Assembly: GCA_000151295.1 (NCBI GenBank)
Contig: GG745338.1
Location: 243,334-307,333, forward strand
DNA: 64,000 nucleotides
Source of the DNA: Allomyces macrogynus ATCC 38327
Lineage: Eukaryota > Blastocladiomycota > Blastocladiomycetes > Blastocladiales > Blastocladiaceae
Reading direction: 5' to 3'
In this document: positions 31,608 through 41,255 of the stretch, in pieces
Layout of the letters: each line of letters opens with the position of its first letter
Position numbering within the stretch: position 1 is the first letter of the stretch
Made by a program: the position numbers and the translations under genes
The notes under the pieces: model-generated
Seen by the model: the letters and a program-made list of their open reading frames with translations, nothing else
What the model was told of the DNA's origin: nothing
The model's database searches: none

Positions 31608-34332
31608 TTACTGCATGCGTGCGCGCTTGTTCGTGTCGCCGCCGTTCCCGGCCGAGTCGCGCGCGCGCTTGTCGCCAATGTCGGGTGCCGGGTCGTTGCC
31701 CGCGACAGGGGCGCCGGCCGCGGCGACGGCGCGCGCCGCGTCGTAGTTGACCGTGTGCGAGAACCGCTCGCCCGTCTTCTGGTTGATGGCCGAGATCTTG
31801 ATTTCGCTGGCGCCGAAATGGACGGCAATGCTGATCGGGTAGTCGTTGATGCTTCCGGCCTGGTCGAGCGCGAGCGGGATCGAAATCTCGACGAGCTGCG
31901 CGCACCCGGGGTCGTCAACGAACCGCGGGTCCGAGTCGTCCGAGCAGTAGAGCGAGAGCCGGATCGACTGTGCCCAAATCGCCGGCGGGTAGTACTGCCG
32001 CCGTGCGACAAAGTCGGCGCTCACCTCTTGGCCGATGGTCACGCTACAAGGATCGCGGTGGTGAGCAACCGAAGCGAAACGGCACGCGCGTGTGCGCGCG
32101 CGCAAGCCGCGCGGCGGGAAGAAGAGCAGGACGTACAGCTTGTCAAACTTGTCCTCGACCATGTAGGTCGACTGGTAGCGGTCCCACGTGCGCTTCGACT
32201 CCGGGTACGAGTCGTCCCAGTACCCGCGCACGGCGAGCCCGTAGGTGCGGCGCATGCGGCGCGACGCGATCGACTTCGGGTCGAGCCCAAACTGCACAGC
32301 GCCCTTGACGACGATCGCGCCCGGGTCGGCCGGGCAAATAACGCTGAGGTCCTGCGGCTCGTACCGCGCGCGCACGGCGCGAATCAGGTACCGGCTTTCC
32401 GAGAACCCGCCGACGCACAGAATCTTGGTGACGGGCACGCCCACGTCCTTGCACCGCTTGAGCATTTCGTCGACGAGGTGCGTAATGTCGGCGACGACCG
32501 GGTCGAAGAAGGACTTCATGTCGGCGGCCGAGACTTTGACGTCGTCGGCGTACCCTTCCTGCTCCTCCTCGAGCTTGCTCACGTCGGCGGCCGACATCTC
32601 CTTCTGCACCGCGTTCGGAATCTCGATCTGGTACTCTGCGTCGTGGTCGTCGCCCGAAAACGAACGTTTCATGCTCTCGAACTTGGTCAGGATCCCGAGC
32701 ACCTTATCCGGTGCCGACGCGTTGGCTCGGTCGTAGGCGTCCGCGCCGACCTTCGACTTGAAGAACGCGACAAAGTTGTCGTCGACGAACGTCGACCCGC
32801 ACGAGCGGCCTAAAGAGCAGGGCGGCGCCGTCAGTTTTGCGCCAAGTCGCCAGCGTGCACCTGCGCGAGAAAAACGGGCAAAAACGTACCGACACCCGGC
32901 GCGACCTCACCGAAGAACTGGCGCCCATTCTCCTCCTTGACGCGGTGGGCAGTAAGGTCAACTGTACCGCCCCCTAGACGAGAGAAAACCGGAGGGAAGC
33001 GTGCGCGCGATCATGGTGAGCGAGTACTCCGAGCGACGCACGCAAAAAACCAACGAATCGCAACTCGAAATCGACCAATAAAGAGGTGGAGAGCAAGGAG
33101 AGCAAGGGCGCAAGCAAAGAAACGAAATGCAACAAGTCGAGTCGAGTCTAGTGAAGTCGCCACTGCATGCTTTTCTGGGATCGTCATCATCCAAAGAGAG
33201 AGAGTCAAGTTCAGCCAAGTCCTTGGCATCGAGGCCAGGGGTGCAAGCGTTCAAGTCAGTCCAAGCGCGACCCGCGCACGACGCCGCGCGGTGCGGTCCA
33301 CATCAGCACGAAAAACAAAGTGTCACGACGCGCGTCGCAACGGACGGAAAAGGGGGTGGAAAGTGGGCGCGCGCGTTGATACATACCCGCGTCGAGGATC
33401 ATGAACACGTCGTCGTGCTTGAGCCGGCCCTCCGAGACCTTGGACGAGACGAACAGCGCCGCGGCCTCAGGCTCAAGAATGATAGACAAGCGCGTCGAGT
33501 TCGGCTCGTCCTAGATGAGCAAGTGCGAGGCAAGGCGCATCAGCAGCAGCATCATCGAGTAGAGCACGAAGTAGACAGCGAGCAGCGTCAAGGGCGCGGA
33601 CTCGCACATCTACCTGGTGGAGAAGAATACGAAACGTACCACAATGCCGGCGTAACTCGCTGCCTTGCGCATGTAGTGCTTGGCGCGGTCCGACCACATG
33701 GCGGGTACCTACACAAAAACGCAGGAAAGCGTCAGCAACATTGACTTCGGCAAGACGCACGCTGGAAAAACGGAGGAAAAACGTACCGTGAGGGCCCAGT
33801 GCACACTCTCTGGCCGAAACTCGGCAAACTTGTCCTGCAGCACGCTGCACACCTTGTCAAACATGAACCGCAGGAAGTCGCCAATGACAACAACGGCGCC
33901 GTCCTCGTGCGCAATGGGCGGGTTCTCACGCTCAAACTGCTCATCGAGGTAGAGCTTGAAACGTGTCAGGTACTGGTGCTTGGTGCGCTGCTCACGCTTC
34001 AGACTGGCAAACTTGGCCCGAGCCGCATAGCCAAATGTGATGGGATTCAAATCGCCATCATAGAGGATGGCCGTCAACGTTTTGGCGTAGGGCGTGGGGC
34101 CAAAGTCCCAGTCATAAATTGCAGTAATGTCGTCAGGGGCGCCCTTGTGAACATAGGCGAACCCTGAGTGCGAGGTGCCAAAATCTGATCGTTGGACGTG
34201 GGAGACGGGGTGTGAGACGCGCTGATCGAGTCATTGTCGGATCGAGTCATTCATGCAGCTGGACTCATGGAGGGAGGGGGGGGGCAGGGGTTGATCTCTA
34301 CCAATGGCCACAACAAACTTGATCTCGACCAT
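31608..34332 (-). CDS. HSPA12-like Hsp70-family protein
   Basis: A divergent Hsp70 relative of the HSPA12 type, with an actin-like ATPase fold but no typical substrate-binding domain. Exons on the minus strand: 34332-34302, 34184-33787, 33708-33640, 33510-33387, 32973-32890, 32809-32137, 32043-31608; all phases agree and give 604 residues. Phosphate-binding motif 1 is created by the first splice: VVAIDFGTSHSGFAYVHKG. Motif 2 is DAGGGGTVDLTAHRV, also built across a splice. The CGSTFVDDNF block and KILCVGGFSESRYLI (adenosine motif) are family-typical, as is TIGQEVSADFVARRQYYP. The tail ends in a basic KRAR-type stretch that could be a nuclear signal. Client and role are unknown. The 31-base first exon is supported by the exact restoration of the motif. 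Confidence 0.9.
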
Positions 34333-34934
34333 GATTGCAGGTGGTTGCAAGCAGGGGGGTTTCTACAGCGGCAGCACAAGGACTGGACCAGATTCATGCT
34401 GGTCTTGGGAGGCCTGTTTTTATAGGACCTACACTGTGTGGCATGTGGAAGCCCAAAATCACACGATCCTGGCCAGGATCCAAGCCACTGCCATGGAATG
34501 ATTGGCTTGGTGGGAGCAAGGCAAGCCTGCCAAGCCTATCCACCTGGCTTGGGTGGCTGCATGAAGAGCTTTGGCACGACTTGTGACCGCCTTTTTGATG
34601 GTTCTGGCACTGCGTGTGACCAATCCAGCATGAATTCATGCGGAATGGCGCCAATGTGGCCACGGTGGCGTGGTTGGAAGTCATTGTTTCCATCGATCCA
34701 GCAGAAATATCGAATATTACGCTATTTTTCATTTGCAACGAAAGCATCGAAGCTTGTAATCACCAGGGAGCGAAACTGCTCGAAACAAGCAAGCGAAAGC
34801 AGCGAAACACGAATCCAGCCTGATGTATGTTTACATCCATGCGAAGTGAGCCGAAATCACGCCAATCACGCTTACAAAAAAAAACAATATCACCAACCCA
34901 CCAACCCATCAACCCATCACGAATCCTTGGCCCC
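34333..34934. promoter_or_regulatory. Lower-GC intergenic region upstream of HSPA12-like gene
   Basis: About 600 bases, clearly less GC-rich than its surroundings. Bases 34480-34560 contain repeated and inverted CCAAGCC/GGCTTGG words. Bases about 34739-34812 contain about six CGAA(A/G) words in 75 bases, which could be relevant to HSF binding (nGAAn units). No gene was supported. Confidence 0.45.
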
Positions 34935-36709
34935 TTATTCGACTGCCCTCTTCCCAGCAGCCCCTACTTCCGTCTGCACCTCCAGCTGGGCCACCTCCCA
35001 GTCATACCGCTTGCGGTCCTCGGCTGCCATGAGCAAATACGGCTGTTTCTCCTCAATGCTCATGTCCTTCCACGCCTCGGCCGCTTCACGCGCAACGATG
35101 TGCATGGGCTGCTTACCCGAGGGCTTTTGGCCAGCATGCATTTCCGTCATAAAGAACGTGAACGCGCTCTTGTATCCGGCCACCTTCACCTTGTGCCCCT
35201 GCATCGCCTTCCACGCCGCGCCCAGCGCGACGCTCTCCTTGAGCGTGCCCTCACGGCGCGAGCCATGCCGCTTACCCGTCGAGACCGCGTGCCGAATCGC
35301 GGCCAACTCAATCCCCGCCTGCGTGACCTCGGTAAAATGGCGCCGCCCGGCGCGCTCCATCCACTTGCGCTGCGCGATCTGGTCGGGCGAGTACTTGGCG
35401 TGGTACTCTTCCTTGGCCTTCAAGAACGCCGCGCGGCGGTCGCGGAAAATCGCAGTGAACGGCGCCTTTTCTTCGTCGGTCATGGTCTTCCACCGCTTTC
35501 CGCCCTCCTTGAGCCAGTGGTTCGAGACCACGTCCGCGGGCTTCGATTTCATGTGCTCAGCAATGAAAAGCACATAGGGATTTGCCGGATGCTTGGGCGG
35601 CGGCGGCGCCGCCGACTCGGCCGTGAGCGTCGGCAACTTCTCGATCAGCGTCGGCGACAGCGGCGGCGCGCGCACGCGATGCCGCTCGGGCGTCGTGTAG
35701 GCCTCGAGCCGTTTCTGCTCATCGTACTGCGAGTTGAGTTCCGCGGCTTCGGCACGGAACGGCGCCTTTTCCAAGTCCGTCAACGCCTTCCACTGCCGCG
35801 CGACCTGCTGCATCCACTTGGTCGCCGGCTGGCCCTCGGCTTTCGGCGTCGTTTTCGCGGCGTGCGCAACGTACAGCGCGTACGGGTTGGTCTTGCGCGC
35901 GCGGCTCGCCTTGACGGTCGCGCCCAGCAGCGGCTCGGCCATTTCCGCAACAATCACCGGATCCTGCGCCTGGAACGCGAGCAGCTGCGCCTTGTACTCT
36001 TCGCGCAGTCGCAGCGCGCGCGCAAGGAACGGCGCGCGCTCATCGTCCGAGAGCCCGCGCCACCGCGCGGCGACCGCGGTCATCCACGCGCCGGGGGTCT
36101 GGTCCTTGGACTTGGTTGACCCCTGCGTGCGCAGGAAGAGGCCGAACGCGTTGGATGGGATCTTGGGCGCCTTGGAGAGGTAGGACCGCGCCGGGGAGAG
36201 GGGGATGTCGACGGGGATGCGGGGACGCGCGGGGCCTCGGGACGGGTCGACGAGCGGTTCGGGCTCGGCGGTCGGGAGAAGGTCGGCGAATTCGCTCGGC
36301 AAGGGTGAGGACGAAGGGAGCGGCACGTCGTCGGGCCACAGCGGGTCGCCGCCGCCGCCGCCGCCGCCGCTGATGGCGCTCGCGGTGGGCAGCGGCAGGT
36401 CGTCGGGCCAGAGCGCGTCGGTGTTGGTGCTGGCAGCGGCGGCGCCGTCAGCCGGTTTTGGTGTGTTGGGCGTCGGCAGATCGTCGGGCCAGACTGAATG
36501 AGGTTTGGCAGGGTGATCAGTTGGTGGTCGATTCATCGCTCCGGCAGGGACAGCGACGACGCACAGTCGGCCGAGTAATGGCGGAGCACTGGCACTTTCC
36601 GCACGGCGCTCGGTGCTGGACGGAGCGGCGTCGTGCACGTAGTCCTTGTCAGCGCTGCTTGAGCGAGCGAGGCGAGCGGTCGAGCTCGATGAGCGAATAT
36701 GGCGGCCAT
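34935..36709 (-). CDS. Four-HMG-box protein with predicted mitochondrial presequence
   Basis: Two exons on the minus strand, 36709-36565 and 34935-36493, encode 567 residues. Exon 1 begins MAAIFAHRARPLASLAQAAL and runs to VRKVPVLRHYSAD. It is Arg/Ala/Ser/Thr-rich with no acidic residues until the end, like a matrix-targeting presequence with an Arg-containing cleavage context. The intron 36494-36564 (GTGCGT...TTCAG) joins it to FWPDDLPTP, the first of three WPDD(L/V)P repeats. Four HMG-box-like domains follow: from KIPSNAFGLFLRTQG, RKTNPYALYVAHAAK, KHPANPYVLFIAEHM and VAGYKSAFTFFMTEM. Each ends in the usual W-x3-(T/S)-D/E-E-x-(K/R)-APF type helix. HMG boxes bend DNA. The combination suggests a mitochondrial nucleoid protein like Abf2/TFAM, but with four boxes. 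Without the splice, an ATG at 36536 would give a version lacking the presequence. Confidence 0.82.
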
Positions 36710-37056
36710 GGTGGTCGCTGTTTCGAATTGGGTCCTTCGCCGACTTGCGGTCTGGTCTCGCGCAGAACGGCACAGATTGCAGCAAGTTGCGGGAGGAGGT
36801 GTTGGATGATGGGTTGTTGCTGGTTGGAGGGGTGCAGTTTGACAACCACGGCCGATGAACAGCAACGACCAAGTCAACAGCACAGCGGCGCACCGCCTCG
36901 CCTGCTCTCAACCAAATATCCTGTCCAGCCAATCCCGAGCGCGTGGTCCAGCCAGGGCTCGCCAGGAGGTCAGCGAGCAAATCATCGAGCACACCGGCTG
37001 GCCAGCACCAACAGTCTACTGTCGCCAAGTTGATCCTAAATCGCGCTCCCTCATTC
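36710..37056. other. Spacer between CYTH gene and HMG-box gene (same strand)
   Basis: 347 bases downstream of the CYTH gene and upstream of the HMG-box gene. It should contain the promoter of the latter. Nothing specific was recognised. Confidence 0.4.
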
Positions 37057-37918
37057 TCACAGCGACGCGGCCCGCTGTGCCTTGCGCATCACGACATACT
37101 TGTTCTCGGTGCTCTCCGCAAACGAGATCCCGCGGTCAGCGAGCCAGGCCTCAAGCAGCGGCTTGATCCGGTCCGGGTCGGCCGTTTCGCACTCGACCTC
37201 GTAGAGCGCGTTGGCGCGGCCGGGGAACTGGTGGACACGTGCGACGTCAGTTCATTGCGCGCGTACGGCGGGGCGCAAGAGCACGACGGGCGTACCGAGC
37301 ACTCGTCGAGCTCGAGCGTGAGCCCTTCGATCCAGGACGCGGGCGTGCGCGTCGTCGTGAACGTGCCGGCCAGCATCCACTTGGAGCCGGTGGGGACCAT
37401 GCTCACGACGCGCCGGATCAGGGCCGCGGCGGTCGTGTCGGTGACGCGGCCAGCGAGCGAAAGGAACAGGGTCGGGTCGGCGGCGAGTGACTCGGCGAGG
37501 GCCGCGTCGAGCGCGACCTCATTCTGGCCATAACACGACGGTGGTGGTGAGACAGGGCGCGACGCTTCAGACGAATATGAGCACAATGCGTACTTCCTCG
37601 ACCCGCGATACGCCGTCGCGCAGGACCGCGTTGCCCTTGACGCACAGAATCCACGTCGGCGCGTCGCTGTCGTTGGTGGTTGCGGAGCGGAGCCGCACGA
37701 CGATGCGCTGGCGCTCGCTATGACCACGCCCATTATGAGTTCCAGCAAATGGAGCACGGCAACGCGACAGCAAAGTACAGATCACGGTCGACCGTGTCAA
37801 AGAAGCGGTTGGTCTGTTGGCGCGGCGCGTGCAGCGTGTGGCCAGCCTGGACCAGGCTGTCGCGGAGCGCGTCCAGCGCAGCGCGTGCCGGCAAGCGCAG
37901 CTTGATCTCAACTTCCAT
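37057..37918 (-). CDS. CYTH-domain triphosphatase (thiamine triphosphatase-like)
   Basis: CYTH/triphosphate tunnel enzymes hydrolyse triphosphates such as thiamine triphosphate or inorganic triphosphate using a metal in a beta-barrel. Exons on the minus strand: 37918-37779, 37717-37594, 37523-37296, 37227-37057; 220 residues, close to mammalian ThTPase. The protein begins MEVEIKLRL, matching the diagnostic ExExK motif. Other expected elements are QQTNRFFDTVDRDLERQR, IVVRLRS, TWILCVKG, the GLTLELDE strand and ALYEVECETADPDRIKPLL. All three introns join in phase and three of the four exons carry family motifs. The true substrate cannot be told from sequence. It is head to head with CCS1. Confidence 0.9.
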
Positions 37919-38216
37919 CGTGTTGGTCGTGCTGGTGATTGATTTGCGAGGCGGGTTGCTGTTGACGGCGGCGCAAGAATCGGATTTCAGTCAGCAAGGC
38001 ACGCGACCGGCCGTGTTCCCGATGGCCGCGAGGTTTGCGCCTGGTGCGCTCTCCGTCCTCGCACACGCGACAAACTCTCGCTCTTCACGACTCGCTGCAG
38101 CCAGTGCACACCGACACGAACGCGCCGGCAAGTTTGTTTTGCTGCTGCACATCGAGGCTCGACTTGGACTAAGACCGCGAGCGGCATCAGAGAGATCAAT
38201 CGACACAATCGAGACC
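37919..38216. promoter_or_regulatory. Divergent upstream region CYTH gene / CCS1
   Basis: A 298-base region between two divergent start codons, expected to act as a compact bidirectional promoter. No motif was assigned. Confidence 0.45.
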
Positions 38217-39107
38217 ATGGCGACCGGTTCCAGCTCCGCGGTCGCGACCGAATTTGCCGTTAACATGACGTGTGCGTCGTGCGAGGCCTCGGTGCGCGCG
38301 GCGCTCGCCAGCGTGCCCGGTACGCGCGAATATTGCCTATGTGTTGGATGCTTGCAGAACCGGTCGGACCTGACGTGCTTCAACATGGTCCATCCAGGCA
38401 TCGAGTCGGTGGACGTGAGCATCTTAGACAAGCGTGTCGTCGTACGCGGGCAAGGTACGTGTGCTTGGTTTGGTTTGGAATTGCCATTTGGATCGCAATC
38501 TGACGCGCTCCTCGTAGCCTCGCCCTCGGCCATGTTCACGGCGCTCCGCGACACGGGTCTCGCCACCGTCCTGCGCGGGTCCGGCGCCAAGGGCCGCACG
38601 CACTCGGCCGTGAGCATTTTCGAAGTCACGAACCGCGGGCACGACCCGAGCACGCCCTACGGTGTCGCGCGGCTCGTGCAAATCGCCGCGGATCGCAAGG
38701 GCATTCTCGTCGACGTGGCCGTGCGCAACGTCGCGCCGGGTACCTACCGCGTTAGCGTCGCCGAAACGGGCGATTTGCGCGACGATGGGAAACATGTCGT
38801 GGACGATGCCTGGGCGCCGATCGGCGAGGCAGTCACGACGAAGGATGGCACGCTCGAGTATGTCGCGCACGCCGACGCGAATGTCTGGGATTGGATTGGG
38901 CGCGCGATGTGCCTGAAGCGGATCCGCGCCGAGGGTGGAGAGGATGCGACGGGGGCGCGGCCGCATACACTCTGCGGGATCTTGGCGCGGAGTGCGGGTG
39001 CGTTTGAGAACGACAAGATTGTCTGCGCGTGCTCGGGCCGCACTTTGTGGGAGGAGAAGCTCGGATGGGTGCCGTCGACCGAGTCGCAGGCCGAGAACAA
39101 TTTGTAG
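38217..39107 (+). CDS. CCS1: Copper chaperone for superoxide dismutase (Ccs1)
   Basis: Ccs1 loads copper into Cu/Zn superoxide dismutase and helps form its disulf bond, in cytosol and mitochondrial intermembrane space. The protein is 249 residues, like yeast Ccs1. Exons 38217-38319, 38398-38454 and 38518-39107. Domain 1 is Atx1-like with the copper site MTCASC. Domain 2 is SOD-like (GVARLVQIAADRKGILVDVA, GDLRDDGKHVVDD, WDWIGRAMCLKR). Domain 3 has the transfer motif C-x-C as IVCACSGRTLWEE near the C-terminus. Both introns start GTACG and the phases match. It lies 298 bases from the divergent CYTH gene and converges with coilin. Confidence 0.95.
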   Translation: MATGSSSAVATEFAVNMTCASCEASVRAALASVPGTREYCLCVGCLQNRSDLTCFNMVHPGIESVDVSILDKRVVVRGQGTCAWFGLELPFGSQSDALLVASPSAMFTALRDTGLATVLRGSGAKGRTHSAVSIFEVTNRGHDPSTPYGVARLVQIAADRKGILVDVAVRNVAPGTYRVSVAETGDLRDDGKHVVDDAWAPIGEAVTTKDGTLEYVAHADANVWDWIGRAMCLKRIRAEGGEDATGARPHTLCGILARSAGAFENDKIVCACSGRTLWEEKLGWVPSTESQAENNL

Positions 39108-39304
39108 TTGGGGGACGAGTGCCGGTTTCCACCCAATCGTGAATGTCGTGGGGTATTTAAAGAAGGTATTAAAAGAAAGAAAAATACAATGCCGATGTGT
39201 GAGCCGCCGTCGCAGCGAGTATGCCCTCCCCTACACTGTCCAAAAACTTCACACTACCCTGGAAAAGGAGACCCAAAAATCGGCGTGTCTCTCGCTTGTC
39301 CTCA

Positions 39305-40406
39305 CTACAACGACCGTGAGGGCGTCGCCGACTGCTTGGGCGTTGCGGCTTTGGACGCAGACGCGGGCGTCGCAGTCATGGCCGCGCGCGCAGGCGTTGC
39401 CGGCCGCGATCCCCACGACACAATCACGGGCTCGACCATTTCGGCAAACGTGATCGTCGCCTCCTCGCCGGTCCCGTCGGCGTTGCCGTCCTCGAACACA
39501 AACTTGGCGAGCCCGCGCGGCCGCGCGTCGCCCGCGTTCTCCTCGTCGTAATTGAGCACCCACTCGCCGTCGTCGGCGAGCGGCTTCCCGCGCGGCTTCG
39601 CCGAGGCCAGCGGCTCCGTGATCGGCGCCGCCCACTGCACGGTGAACTCGACCCCTTGCTGGTCGAGCACCTTGGCCACGCGGTACTCGGAGACCTCGGG
39701 CGTGCAGTCCACGCTTAGGTGCATTTGCTTGAACGCGAGCTGCGTGCCGGCCGGCACTTTGCGCGCCATCATCGGTGTCAGCTTGGCGCATTTGGCAAAG
39801 TCGATGGCGGCGCTGTCCGCGGCCGCGGCTTTCGCCCCCGACTTTTGCGCCCCACCGCGCGTCCCGCGGCGCGTCTTCTTCTTTTTCTTTTCGCCGTTTG
39901 CGGTGGTGGCGAGCGCTTGCCGCGCATCGGTCGGCGCGCACGGGGTCGTAGGGAACTTGGTGCAGTCGACGGCGGTCACAGCGAGGGACGCCTCAAAGGC
40001 CGAATCCGAATCACAATCCGAGTCCGAGTCCATGGCATCGAACGTGAGGGCAGGTGCGGTGGGGACAGGGTTTTCGCCGTCCTCCTCATTGTCGCTGCTG
40101 CTGTTCGAGTCCGAGTCGGAGATGGCGCCGTCCTCGCTGTTGGAGCTTGACGACGACGAGTCATCGGCATCGCTCGCCATTTCAAAATCGCTGTCCTCGT
40201 CGTCCTCGTCCTCGTCGTCCCTGGTGGCCTGGTTCTTCTTGCCGTTGGCGGAAACGGCGGGCGCAGGCTGCAGGTCCTTGAGCAGCTGGTCGTAGGCCGA
40301 GGTAATGGCCTCGTCGTCGCTGTCGGTCACGAGCGGCTCAACGTTATCGTCAGCGGCCTCGACCTCGTCCGAGTCGCCGGCCGCTTCCTCCTCGGCCTCG
40401 TAATCT

Positions 40407-40439
<33 letters not shown>

Positions 40440-41255
40440 TCGTCCTCCTCGGCCTGGACGATCGGCGCGCGGCGCGGGACCGCGGTGGTCTTGGCCGGTG
40501 CGCGCGCCGGGAGCTCGTCGGGGGCCTCGTCGCTGTCCTCCTCGTCGACGACCTCGTCGTCCTCGGCCGCGTCCTCGTAATCGTCGTCATCCTCCTCGTC
40601 GTCGTCCTCGTCCGCAGCGCCGTCGTACCGCGCTGCATCTTCTTCCTCGTCCTCACTCTCGTCCTCTTCCTGGTCGTCGGCAGCGGCCGCACCCACAGCC
40701 TGGCGGGCAATCAGCGTGGCGAGATGGTGCGTGATGGCGTCGAGCGCGTCGGAATCGACAATTGTGCCGGCGGTCGTGCGTGCGCGCGCGGTGGTCCGGG
40801 CGGGCAGCGCTGCGGGCGCAACAATGCGTCCGCGCTTGCGCGCCCGCGTGGCCACCTCGGTCTCGGGCACGTCGAACGCGTCGGGCGACGGCGCCCGCGC
40901 ACGCTTCTTACGCGCCGATGGCGGCGGCGGGATGACGTGCGTGACATGAACGCTAGGGTCGGCAGTGAGCGAGCGACCGAGCGGGCAGCAAGCAGGAGGG
41001 AGTCACTACTTACTCGACCTTGTCGTTGCTGGTCAAAACGGTCGCGACCGCGTCTTCGGGGACCAGGTTGAACCCGTCGAGTGAGAGCGCGGCCACGGCG
41101 GCTTCTTGGTCGAATCCGGCGCGCTCGAGAATGGCGTGGGCCAGGTCGCCAATGTGCATGGCGTGAGCGGGCACGGCAAAGACGAAGCGCAGCGGCGCGG
41201 CCGCGGCGGCGCCGAAGGGGGCGCCGGGCGGGTGGACGGAGACGAGCAGGCGCAT
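39305..41255 (-). CDS. COIL: Coilin (Cajal body scaffold)
   Basis: Coilin organises Cajal bodies, where spliceosomal snRNPs mature. Exons on the minus strand: 41255-41014 and 40952-39305; 629 residues. The donor GTAAGT at the end of exon 1 removes an in-frame stop and gives SNDKVDVHVTHVIPPPP. The N-terminal domain (MRLLVSVHPPG ... HIGDLAHAILERAGFDQEAA ... LSLDGFNLVPEDAV) matches the coilin ubiquitin-like self-association domain. It is followed by a basic nuclear-signal-like stretch (ARKKRARAPS). A very acidic middle region (poly-Asp/Glu/Ser, about residues 120-370) comes next. The C-terminal Tudor-like domain reads VPAGTQLAFKQMHLSVDCTP, EVSEYRVAKVLDQ and ends near MVEPVIVSW. The assignment rests on both terminal domains. 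Confidence 0.8.
40408..40438 (-). repeat. (GAC)n tract encoding poly-Asp in coilin
   Basis: An imperfect-end trinucleotide run of about ten units encodes poly-Asp in the acidic centre of coilin. Confidence 0.85.

Noticed and set aside
31182..32813. 543-codon plus-strand frame opposite the HSPA12-like gene
   Set aside because: Antisense shadow; the minus strand has Hsp70 motifs restored by splicing.
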